From: Moritella sp.
GTDB taxonomy: Bacteria; Pseudomonadota; Gammaproteobacteria; Enterobacterales; Moritellaceae
DNA: 64,000 nucleotides
Direction: 5' to 3'
NCBI RefSeq assembly: GCF_013215705.1
Contig: NZ_JABSQR010000011.1
Location: 62,001 to 126,000, forward strand
Both the position numbers and the translations under genes were made by a program. Of this stretch, positions 1 through 7,893 are shown one piece after another. The notes under the pieces are model-generated. The model made no database searches. It was not told the origin of the DNA and saw only the letters and a program-made list of their open reading frames with translations. How positions within the stretch are numbered: position 1 is the stretch's first letter; each line of letters opens with the position of its first letter.

Positions 1-264
1 ACTGTATAAACCCAAACCAAAAATTGATGCTTGTGGCTGCCCCGCATGCTTTATAATCCCTGACACACCGAAAGCAGTACCGAGTGTTTCGGTTGAAATA
101 ATAAACGGCACACCTGCAACTTCGGTATCAAATGTAGGTCTGTTAGTCGCACTATCTTTTGTGATTTCTGTTGCCATCTCTTCGGCAACCTCTTCAGCAC
201 TAAGCGGACTTGTCATCAGCAATGCGGAGCATAACAAGGATACACAAACATTCTTATAAGACAC
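1..264 (-). CDS. Outer-membrane protein, N-terminal part (BamA/TamA-like, tentative)
   Basis: The gene runs off the left edge, so only the first 88 codons are seen. I chose a GTG start at 264 because a GGAG lies about 8 bases upstream and because the ATG at 268 hits a stop after four codons. The product begins with a clear signal peptide (hydrophobic stretch ending TSPLSAEE), then an acidic stretch, then a segment with the pattern VPFIISTETLGTAFGV followed by GQPQASIFGLGLY. That pattern resembles the first strands of BamA/TamA-like surface-antigen barrels, where a 'P-x-x-x-T-E-T-x-x-G' strand opens the barrel. The family call rests on this short match only; export to the envelope is much more certain than the family. 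Confidence 0.4.
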   Translation of the reverse strand, partial: MSYKNVCVSLLCSALLMTSPLSAEEVAEEMATEITKDSATNRPTFDTEVAGVPFIISTETLGTAFGVSGIIKHAGQPQASIFGLGLYS

Positions 265-453
265 TCATACTCCAAACAGTAATAAAATCGATATGAATAA
301 AATCCGGGCTCAAAAATATATCCTATAACTCTTAATATGTATACGATAATACAGAAATAAGCAGCTCTGGCAGCTATTTATACTAGATTACTCAACTTAA
401 ACAGCCAAACCACTAAGTATCATATAAACCATAATAAGTGATCGCCATGAGCT

Positions 454-1383
454 ATGATTAATACTATAAACGATGACCAATGTTGTACAATAAGTTCAAC
501 AACTTCAATACAGGCAGGGATAGATGTGAACGACAATCAAAAATCATTAATAAGTAAATCAACGATTACTCTGTGGTTATTACTCATAGGATTGTTTAGT
601 GGACTGTATTCAAATAGTGTTATTGCCGCAACAACGTCATATTGGAACAAGAGCAATGAATCAATGGCAGCAGATATTGACCACAGCCAGTGGCAATATA
701 TTTTAAATCGTTATTTAATCATGGGAGAAAATAATGTTGCCATTAACTTGTTTAATTACAGCGGTGTCACCAATGTAGATAAAGCAATCCTCAAACAATA
801 CCTAACCCAAATTCAACAGGTTAATCCATTACAGCATACTAAATCACAACAACAAGCTTATTGGATTAATTTGTATAACGCGCTGACAATACAGCTGATA
901 TTGGACAACTACCCGGTAAAATCTATTACCAAATTAGGTAAGCGCTTCTTTTCTTTCGGTCCTTGGGATGATGATGCAGTCACGGTCAACGACAAAACCC
1001 TGAGCTTAAACGACATTGAACATGAAATACTGCGCCCTATTTGGCTAGACCCACGTATCCATTATGCAGTGAACTGCGCTAGCTATGGTTGCCCGAATTT
1101 GGCTGCAACTGCATTTACCGCGAATAACATGGAACAGCTATTAACTGCGAGTGCTTATGCCTATATAAATAATCCACGAGGCGTTACTGTTAAAGGGGAT
1201 GACTTGGAAATATCGAGTATCTACAAATGGTATTCAGAGGATTTTGGTGATAATGACCAAGCATTAATTGAACATTTAAAGCGTTATGCAAAACCTAACT
1301 TAAAGCAAGCTTTACAGTCATTTCAGAATAATCCTGGCGATATCGATTATGAATATGATTGGCGTTTAAATCAGTCAGAATAA
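454..1383 (+). CDS. DUF547 domain protein, exported or membrane-anchored
   Basis: The conserved DUF547 blocks are present in order: AYWINLYNALTIQLIL near residue 130, YPVKSI, GPWDDD, LSLNDIEHEILRP, DPRIHYAVNCASYGCPNL near residue 205, then IYKWYSEDFG. DUF547 proteins have no established biochemical role; the conserved Asn-Cys and Cys-Pro residues suggest a papain-like fold but that is inference. Residues 38-58 are hydrophobic and end in VIAA, a plausible signal-peptide cleavage site. The ATG at 454 has only a weak GAG upstream. A GTG at 526 has AGGGA five bases before it and would give a more normal signal peptide with a short basic n-region, so the true start may be 526. It converges with the pilin gene across a shared terminator. 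Confidence 0.85.
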   Translation: MINTINDDQCCTISSTTSIQAGIDVNDNQKSLISKSTITLWLLLIGLFSGLYSNSVIAATTSYWNKSNESMAADIDHSQWQYILNRYLIMGENNVAINLFNYSGVTNVDKAILKQYLTQIQQVNPLQHTKSQQQAYWINLYNALTIQLILDNYPVKSITKLGKRFFSFGPWDDDAVTVNDKTLSLNDIEHEILRPIWLDPRIHYAVNCASYGCPNLAATAFTANNMEQLLTASAYAYINNPRGVTVKGDDLEISSIYKWYSEDFGDNDQALIEHLKRYAKPNLKQALQSFQNNPGDIDYEYDWRLNQSE

Positions 1384-1401
1384 TCAGTTAAAAAGTGCCG
1401 G

Positions 1402-1434
1402 AATAACGATACTCTGTCGCAGAGAATCGTTATT
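1402..1434. terminator. Bidirectional hairpin terminator
   Basis: An inverted repeat, AATAACGAT-A-CTCTG, a TCG loop, then CAGAG-A-ATCGTTATT, lies between the converging DUF547 and pilin genes and overlaps the pilin stop codon. On the plus strand it is followed by a T-rich run. Confidence 0.6.
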
Positions 1435-1984
1435 GTTCTTTAAAATGTGTCGTCACGCTACCGTTATTACTATCATAACGAATATACAAATCTAAATTAC
1501 TTGTTCTTTTGTACAAGCAAACCCCTTCAGGTTCAGCTGGTTGATTAAAGTAGCCATAAACAACTGTAAAATCATCATTGTAACCGGTTGCTTTATCAAT
1601 TTTATTACCACCTGTATTCAGAATCGTATTCCAGAGAGAAATACAATCGTCCCTGTTATCGGTGGTAATTATTTGATCATTACCAGCAAAACTCTGTGCT
1701 GGCCAGCCAGCGGAATTAAAGTCAATTTGCCCTTCAGCGCCCGTTCCATACAATTGAACATTATCATTTGAGGCAATGTCAGTGGCAGAACCCATGATCA
1801 CCCATTTACTGTGAGCTAAATTGACCGCACTTTGTAAAGCACCACCGGTACCTTCGACAACAGCAATATCAGCATCATCAGCTAAGTTCAAAAAACGCGG
1901 TAATGCTGTGGCGGATAATACCCCGAGTACAATGATCACAATAACTAACTCGATAAGAGTAAAACCACGCTGTAACGTATTCAC
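1430..1984 (-). CDS. Type IV prepilin-like protein (MSHA pilin-like)
   Basis: The protein begins with a seven-residue leader ending in Gly and then FTLIELVIVIIVLGVL, the class III signal of type IV pilins and pseudopilins: prepilin peptidase cuts after Gly7 and Glu5 of the mature chain is kept. The next part, ATALPRFLNLADDADIAVVEGTGGALQSAV, resembles MshA/MshB-type MSHA pilins. The mature protein is about 177 residues and has two Cys (in DDCISLW and GVCLYK) that could form the usual C-terminal disulphide loop. No other pilus gene lies nearby, so this is an orphan minor pilin or pseudopilin; it presumably uses a pilus or type II secretion machine encoded elsewhere. Family is sure, exact pilus system is not. 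Confidence 0.85.
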   Translation of the reverse strand: MNTLQRGFTLIELVIVIIVLGVLSATALPRFLNLADDADIAVVEGTGGALQSAVNLAHSKWVIMGSATDIASNDNVQLYGTGAEGQIDFNSAGWPAQSFAGNDQIITTDNRDDCISLWNTILNTGGNKIDKATGYNDDFTVVYGYFNQPAEPEGVCLYKRTSNLDLYIRYDSNNGSVTTHFKEQ

Positions 1985-2052
1985 AATAATAAACCTTTGA
2001 TATTAAGTAAGCCGCAATTATAGAGCAATAAGTCTAATTGTATATGTCATAA

Positions 2053-3321
2053 TTAACCATTGTCCTTTGTACTTTCAAAGTAATAACTAATTCGACTTCT
2101 CGGGTTTAGATATTCATAAATACGTTCCGGTAACTTGTCGGGTTTAATCACACCCGTAATTGTTAATTCAAGTTGTTCCAGATCAATAATAGGCGCTTCT
2201 GCACGAGGTACTTCAGCATCATAAATAAGAATATTAGGGTATAATAATCTATTCGTATTCACTGACAGTACCATCCCGATTTGATCATTCGATAATCGCA
2301 CGACACTACCCGGAGGATAAACCCCCACTACTTTCACTAATAACTTCAAATCACTTTGGTTGTACTTATTTGCACTATTCTTATATAGCCAAGATAACGC
2401 ATTAGAAGGGACTCTTGCTTTACTTATATCCATTGGATGACAAAGTGTATCGTATGTATTAACAACACTGACAAGTTGAGCAAATAAGTCAATGTCATCA
2501 CCTTCTAAACCCTTAGGGTAACCGCTGCCATCTAATAATTCATGATGTTGAGCAATAATAGCTTTTGCCGACTCCGGAAAAGTATCAACTAAATTAACGA
2601 TATCCAGTCCATATTTAGGGTGTAAATTTAGAAAGTTCTGTTCTGCATTAGTAAGCGCAGTCGTTTTTCGTAATATTTGTGGCGGTATTTTCAGCTTGCC
2701 CATATCATGAAACAGCGCGCCCATACCGATGCTTTTGATTACACTCGCATCTAAACTTTTCATTCTAGCCAGCAACATAGCGAGCACAGAGACATTCAAT
2801 GAATGATAGTAAATATTTTCATTTTCTTTGGTTTCACTCATCAAATGCAAAACAATGTGTTCTTCTTTTAACAACGAATCAACCATATTACCAATAAGTT
2901 GTTCGGCCTCATCAATGGCATTTAATGGTCGACTAGATAGTTTGCTCATCACAGAACGGACTTGAATCATCGCCGACTTAAAGTTTTTTTCAGTTTTGGT
3001 AATTCGTCGACGATGACTTTTTAATTTTTCAATTCCTTGCTGTTTACGCTCCCATAACTCACATCTAATTTGTTCAAGATCGATATTCGAAGCAGGTTCT
3101 GGTGATTCAGTACCAGGCTTTTGAGGTGGCAACAAGCCATTGTCACTTCGTTGTGGATAGACAGTAACGTGTGAAACACCAAGTTTACGAATAAGCAAAA
3201 GTTGTTCTTGAGAGTCTATTTTGAAATTATTGAACATGAAAGGATGATCACACCAACCCAAGGGTAATTTTACGTAATTCCCCACTTGGATACGATCTAT
3301 TGAAACTTTAATACCACTCAT
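2053..3321 (-). CDS. HD-GYP phosphodiesterase with DUF3391 N-terminus
   Basis: Predicted c-di-GMP phosphodiesterase of 422 residues. Residues 1-60 (VSIDRIQVGNYVKLPLGW ... GVSHVTVYP) match the DUF3391 domain that precedes HD-GYP in many marine Gammaproteobacteria. The catalytic domain shows the HD pair in LFHDMGK, a further metal-binding His in LHPKYG, and HHELLDGSGYPKGL, the complete HHE...GYP signature, so the enzyme is probably active. It has no membrane segment and should be cytosolic. I placed the start at the ATG at 3321 rather than an in-frame TTG four codons upstream; neither has a strong ribosome site. It is monocistronic, with the pilin gene 68 bp downstream. Confidence 0.9.
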   Translation of the reverse strand: MSGIKVSIDRIQVGNYVKLPLGWCDHPFMFNNFKIDSQEQLLLIRKLGVSHVTVYPQRSDNGLLPPQKPGTESPEPASNIDLEQIRCELWERKQQGIEKLKSHRRRITKTEKNFKSAMIQVRSVMSKLSSRPLNAIDEAEQLIGNMVDSLLKEEHIVLHLMSETKENENIYYHSLNVSVLAMLLARMKSLDASVIKSIGMGALFHDMGKLKIPPQILRKTTALTNAEQNFLNLHPKYGLDIVNLVDTFPESAKAIIAQHHELLDGSGYPKGLEGDDIDLFAQLVSVVNTYDTLCHPMDISKARVPSNALSWLYKNSANKYNQSDLKLLVKVVGVYPPGSVVRLSNDQIGMVLSVNTNRLLYPNILIYDAEVPRAEAPIIDLEQLELTITGVIKPDKLPERIYEYLNPRSRISYYFESTKDNG

Positions 3322-3526
3322 AATAAACCACAAAACAAAACAGAGTTGATATTTTAGTGGAACGACCTAGTATTTTAAAGATGTTTTTATAATAGAAATG
3401 GAGAATAATATTTAATCTTGATTTTCATCACAGATTTAAGCGCATCTAATTTTATTATTACTTTTGAAAATAGATAGCGGGCAATATCTGCACAATGTCG
3501 TATGGTGCCCGTTATATTAATAAGTA

Positions 3527-4285
3527 TTAATGTCCCTGATTCCAATCAATGCATTGCTGTAAAGTTATACCGGAACCACCAAATATATCCAGCGCACTGC
3601 CAATAGTTAAATCAACGTGACCATTGGATAAACGTTCCACTAGAGCCAAGTCCTCGATGCTACGAGCACCACCAGCATAAGTGACAGGAATTTTAGTATG
3701 TTGACCCAATAAGCTAACAAGTTTTTGATCAATACCATTTTGTAAACCTTCTACATCCGCAGCATGAATCAAAAACTCGGCACAATGTTCAGACAGTTGT
3801 TGTAATGTCTCAGCATTAATCACAGTACTTGTTACTGTTTGCCAACGATTTGTCGCTATATTCCAACCTTGTGCTGTTTTCCTGCAACTCAGATCCAAAA
3901 TCAAATGTTCTTTACCGACTTCACCTTTCAATTGCGCTAACTTATCCCAACTAAATTCATTACCATCAAACAAATATGACGTCACAATGACATGAGATGC
4001 ACCGGCCTCTATATACTTAGCGGCATTGGTTAAATTAACACCTCCACCAAACTGCAAACCATGCGGCCATGCTTGTAAAGCTTTTAATACTTCGGCTTCG
4101 TTATCTGGGCCTAATGCAATCACATGACCGCCACGTAAATCATGTTGACGATAAATATTGGCATAATATGCAGCATCATATTGGCTAATAAAATTAGTCG
4201 CGGCACCTTGGTCATTCAAACTACCGCCAACAATTTGTTTTACTTTACCCTGGTGTAAATCAATACAAGGACGAAACTGAGTCAA
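3527..4285 (-). CDS. hisA: Eukaryote-type HisA (ProFAR isomerase), stand-alone
   Basis: Predicted 1-(5-phosphoribosyl)-5-[(5-phosphoribosylamino)methylideneamino]imidazole-4-carboxamide isomerase of histidine synthesis, a cytosolic TIM barrel of 252 residues. The motifs follow the yeast HIS6 form rather than the usual bacterial HisA: CIDLHQGKVKQIVGG at the N-terminus, HVIALGPDNE, HVIVTSYLF, LILDLSCRKT, FLIHAADVEG, VTYAGGARS and VDLTIGSALDIFGG. The two acid/base aspartates are kept (Asp9 and the Asp in LDLSCRKT). Other histidine genes are absent around it, unlike the usual his operon. A bacterial operon-encoded HisA may exist elsewhere in the genome, which would make this a second copy. Family assignment is strong; why a bacterium carries this form is open. 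Confidence 0.85.
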   Translation of the reverse strand: MTQFRPCIDLHQGKVKQIVGGSLNDQGAATNFISQYDAAYYANIYRQHDLRGGHVIALGPDNEAEVLKALQAWPHGLQFGGGVNLTNAAKYIEAGASHVIVTSYLFDGNEFSWDKLAQLKGEVGKEHLILDLSCRKTAQGWNIATNRWQTVTSTVINAETLQQLSEHCAEFLIHAADVEGLQNGIDQKLVSLLGQHTKIPVTYAGGARSIEDLALVERLSNGHVDLTIGSALDIFGGSGITLQQCIDWNQGH

Positions 4286-4350
4286 AACAACACTCCTCTG
4301 TTTGAAGACTAAACGATCAATTCCTGATCTTTACCCATTTATTAGATTTT

Positions 4351-4380
4351 ATAGTATACCCAAACTACTTGAAGATGCTA
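4351..4380. repeat. Remnant of a dispersed MITE-type repeat
   Basis: The stretch ATAGTATACCCAAACTACTT followed by GAAGATGC resembles the end of short palindromic repeats common in Vibrio, Shewanella and relatives. Only one end is visible, so it would be a remnant. This is recognition from memory, not from a second copy in the window. Confidence 0.3.
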
Positions 4381-4520
4381 TATCAGAGATTGACTCAGAT
4401 AAAACATCCGCGAACACATTAAATACTCACTTAGAGTTAATATGCTATTCAATAGTGTCATAATTTTATGCTACCCTGTTATTGGTAATACATTAGTATG
4501 TAGACTCACGGGAGCTAGAC

Positions 4521-7436
4521 TTGCAAAAGATTAAAATATCACTGACTAACTATACTGCAATTGCATTTTCAGCATTTCTGTTTATTACGATTAGTATATT
4601 AATTTCAATCAGTTATAATCGCATGTCAGAGATGGCTCATGATGCAGTTTCACAACAGTTTCAACGTTATGTTGACGATATTTATACTTCAGTGAGTGAT
4701 AAATACAGACCCATAACACAACTTTTTGGTTACCTTAGTACCAGCTCTGATTGGAACCATAAACAAGCCTCCGATGTCAGTTTAATCAAAGCAACTGATC
4801 TAACTCGATACCTCGCGAAAGATACATTAACCAATTCGATTTATATGGGTTTCCCGAATGGTGATCTGCTGGGCGCACATAAACTAAGCTCTAAAACTAA
4901 ACAATACTATTATGACGCACCTGAAAACGCCAAGTTTGTCATCGAAACGCTTACATACAAACAAGCTAATTCAAATGAACTTACCCGGGTCTACCTCAGC
5001 AACAATTTTGACGTCATTGATACGACAGTAACTAAAAATGATTTGTTGAATGTCTTCGAACGTACTTGGTATAAAATTGGTATGCAGAGCCCTAACCTAG
5101 TGCCAACACCTATATATAAAGATTTAAGAACAAATGAAGACTCATTGACGTTGGTACAAAAACACCGGTTTTCTGATGTTGTCATCGCAACCGACCTTAA
5201 TATTCGAGCCATAGTCGATAGTCTAAAAGCTTCCGATTTAAGTAATGATGCTATTCGAGTGCTATTTGGTGACAAAGGCCAGTTCGTCGTTTATCACGAT
5301 AATGATAGCCGCTTCTCTAATTTCAACGATGTATCAGTTGATAATGCGATGGGCAACCTGCTAAAAAAAGAAAAGTTTAAGACAATTGTCCGTGATAACC
5401 TCAATAGAAATAATCTTTTTTCCTTTAATTTAAAAGGTGAAGAATGGTTAGCTCAAAGCCACAACATAACATTCATGCAGAATAACAACGCACGCCTTCT
5501 CATTGCAGTGCCTAAAGATAGCATTTTAGGTCCATCAAAAAAAATGCTCCGAGATACCATGCTGATGTTAGTTTCAGTCGGGGTTTTATTCATTCCATTA
5601 AGCTGGTTATTCGCCCGTGTATTAACTCGACCTTTACGTACCCTCTCTGAACAAATTAAACAAGTGACGGCGTTAGACGTATCAGAAAGCGAAACAACAC
5701 TGTCTCATATTAAAGAGATCGCAGAACTACAGCAATCAACGGCGAAAATGCGGAAAACACTGGATGATTTCTTACGCTTACTCACCATGCTCTCTAACGA
5801 ACAAGATATTCATAGTTTATTAGAGAAAACCTGTTCTAAAGCCAGTGTGATGCTTGAAGCTGATAGTGCTTTTGTATATTTAAAATCTGAAGAAGATGAC
5901 AGCATATTAGAACCCTTTATTTTGCATACTCAAGATGACAACATAAATGCGGATGTCACACAGTGCCCTAGTCTCTCGACACAATGGCCGTATGAAAAAT
6001 TAAGAAACAATGTCAATGTCAAAGATATTCAATTTAATCTTATCCACCCAATGTTAAAAACAGCGTTAGTTAAAGCAGGCATACACTCCGAAAATAGCAA
6101 TGTTTATACGTTGACTATCCCGTTAGTTGATCGCAGTGGTAATATTCTTGGTCTGCTTGGTTTTAGTTACAGTGAATGTCTTGTTGGTGAAGAATTGACG
6201 CATGTCATGGGTGTCTCAAAAGCATTATCGGACTTTGTCTCACTGTCTTTTGAAGGACAAGATTCAATTGCTAAACAGAAAAAGTTTCTTAACTCATTTA
6301 TCAAACTGATTGCCGGTGCGATTGATACAAAATCACCCTATACAGGTGCTCACTGTCAACGCGTTCCCGAGCTAGCAAGTATGTTGGCCAATGCTGCTTG
6401 TCAGTCAACACAAAAACAATTTTGTAAGTTCAACCTGGATGCAGAGGGCTGGGAACAGCTCAATATCGCGGCTTGGTTACACGACTGCGGAAAAGTGACG
6501 ACACCTGAATATGTCATTGATAAAGCGACCAAGCTAGAGACAATTTACAATCGAATTAATGAAGTAAGGATGCGATTTGAAGTACTTATTCGAGATGCGC
6601 AGATTCAAGCACTGACCGCTATTACACAGGGTGAATGTGCGAAACAAACCAACCAAATACTGGCTGACAACATACACCAAATCGAAGCTGACTTTGCATT
6701 TATTGCTAACTGTAATCTGGGCGAAAATTTTATTGATGATGATATGAAGGCCCGCATAGAAGCGATATCACAACAAACTTGGTTGCGTTTTCTCGATGAT
6801 GAACTCGGACTTTCACCTGCTGAACTTGCACAAAAAGACAGAACAGGCCCTATCACACTGCCGGTAATGGAACCCGTGTTGTCAGATCGCGCCGAACACA
6901 TGATCTCACACATTGATAACTCATTAGAATTAGAGGCACATTTACGCTTTAACATGAAACGCCCGCTGCACCGCAACAATCTTGGTGAACGGCATAACCT
7001 GATGATTCAACGTGGCACAATCAACACAGAAGAACGCTATATCATTAATCATCATGTGATTCAAACAATTACCATGTTGGAACAACTGCCATTACCGCCA
7101 CATCTAAGCCGTGTACCCGAGATTGCAGGTGGTCATCACGAACAACTAAGTGGTCGAGGTTATCCGCGTGGTCTTCAGGAAGGAGACATATCCCTTGAAG
7201 CACGTATATTAGCTATTGCAGATGTATTTGAAGCGCTAACTGCGAGTGATAGGCCTTATAAAACAGCTAAGTCGCTGAGCCAAAGTATTAAAATATTAAG
7301 CTTTATGAGTAAAGATAAGCATATAGATAACGAGCTATTTAAACTGTTTTTAAGCTCTGGTATTTATCTTGAATATGCACATAAATACCTAAAACCGGAA
7401 CAAATTGATGACGTCGATATCTCAGAGTATTTATAG
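4521..7436 (+). CDS. Membrane HD-GYP c-di-GMP phosphodiesterase with periplasmic sensor, HAMP and GAF
   Basis: A 971-residue sensor-effector. Residues 10-30 form a first membrane segment, about 35-340 a periplasmic Cache-like sensor, 345-365 a second membrane segment (MLMLVSVGVLFIPLSWLFA), then HAMP (to about 415), a GAF-like domain (about 430-580), and HD-GYP from about 590. HD is seen in AAWLHDCGK near residue 653 and the GYP half in HHEQLSGRGYPRGL near 875; the usual Asp of HHE-x-x-D-G is Ser here. About 200 residues lie between the two halves, much longer than in the 2053-3321 protein. Translation starts at TTG, supported by GGGAGC eight bases upstream. Ligand of the sensor is unknown. 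It should lower c-di-GMP in response to a periplasmic signal. Confidence 0.9.
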   Translation: MQKIKISLTNYTAIAFSAFLFITISILISISYNRMSEMAHDAVSQQFQRYVDDIYTSVSDKYRPITQLFGYLSTSSDWNHKQASDVSLIKATDLTRYLAKDTLTNSIYMGFPNGDLLGAHKLSSKTKQYYYDAPENAKFVIETLTYKQANSNELTRVYLSNNFDVIDTTVTKNDLLNVFERTWYKIGMQSPNLVPTPIYKDLRTNEDSLTLVQKHRFSDVVIATDLNIRAIVDSLKASDLSNDAIRVLFGDKGQFVVYHDNDSRFSNFNDVSVDNAMGNLLKKEKFKTIVRDNLNRNNLFSFNLKGEEWLAQSHNITFMQNNNARLLIAVPKDSILGPSKKMLRDTMLMLVSVGVLFIPLSWLFARVLTRPLRTLSEQIKQVTALDVSESETTLSHIKEIAELQQSTAKMRKTLDDFLRLLTMLSNEQDIHSLLEKTCSKASVMLEADSAFVYLKSEEDDSILEPFILHTQDDNINADVTQCPSLSTQWPYEKLRNNVNVKDIQFNLIHPMLKTALVKAGIHSENSNVYTLTIPLVDRSGNILGLLGFSYSECLVGEELTHVMGVSKALSDFVSLSFEGQDSIAKQKKFLNSFIKLIAGAIDTKSPYTGAHCQRVPELASMLANAACQSTQKQFCKFNLDAEGWEQLNIAAWLHDCGKVTTPEYVIDKATKLETIYNRINEVRMRFEVLIRDAQIQALTAITQGECAKQTNQILADNIHQIEADFAFIANCNLGENFIDDDMKARIEAISQQTWLRFLDDELGLSPAELAQKDRTGPITLPVMEPVLSDRAEHMISHIDNSLELEAHLRFNMKRPLHRNNLGERHNLMIQRGTINTEERYIINHHVIQTITMLEQLPLPPHLSRVPEIAGGHHEQLSGRGYPRGLQEGDISLEARILAIADVFEALTASDRPYKTAKSLSQSIKILSFMSKDKHIDNELFKLFLSSGIYLEYAHKYLKPEQIDDVDISEYL

Positions 7437-7470
7437 CAACCACTGCTTCTGGGTTTTAGGCTTTAGTCTG

Positions 7471-7498
7471 TGAATTGTGAATTGTGAATTGTGAATTG
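7471..7498. repeat. Four tandem copies of TGAATTG
   Basis: Four perfect copies of a 7-bp unit lie 35 bp downstream of the HD-GYP stop codon, followed by a partial TG. Copy number may vary between strains by slipped-strand replication. It is outside any gene I can support. Confidence 0.9.
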
Positions 7499-7572
7499 TG
7501 GCTATTTTCTATATGCCAGAAACTAAAATGCCACCTATAAATAGATGGCATCAAATTCTGAATTCCTAGAAA

Positions 7573-7656
7573 TTAGTAACCTAAATGTCTTGGGTAAGTG
7601 AATTTTAAATTATATAAATCACCAAAAACAGGTGTTGCAGGTACTGAATTTTTCAT
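7573..7656 (-). CDS. Possible 27-residue small protein
   Basis: ATG at 7656 with AAGGTG upstream at good spacing encodes 27 residues ending YPRHLGY. It overlaps the end of another short frame on the same strand, which would allow coupled translation. No homolog comes to mind; the reading frame may be chance. Confidence 0.2.
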   Translation of the reverse strand: MKNSVPATPVFGDLYNLKFTYPRHLGY

Positions 7657-7893
7657 AGGGGTCACCTTCTAAATCATTAATCAAAAATCGAACCACGTGG
7701 CTCAGTTCATCTCGGTTCCTTGGAGGCGGTTTAACGGACTCATCCTTTGAGCATTTTTCTATCTTCTTGTTCAGAAGATGTGACCAATGTAACATAAATA
7801 AACCATTGCGCAAGCTTTCATTTGAAACCGATCACATAATCAATCAAATTAACTAGACAATATATACCCACGCTAAGCTTAATTAATCAACAG

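Larger units (their letters stand above)
7437..7893. other. Intergenic stretch with heptamer repeat and doubtful small ORFs
   Basis: This 457-bp gap holds the heptamer array at 7471-7498 and two overlapping minus-strand reading frames. One (ATG at 7795 to 7619) would encode a 58-residue hydrophilic peptide ending in a Cys-rich tail. The second (7656-7573) would encode 27 residues starting MKNSVPATPVFGDLYN, with AAGGTG eight bases before its ATG. I do not recognise either, and neither has a supporting promoter or terminator. Confidence 0.3.

Noticed and set aside
3460-3526. Possible hairpin (GCGGGCA / TGCCCGT) downstream of hisA
   Set aside because: Large loop and no T run; termination not supported.
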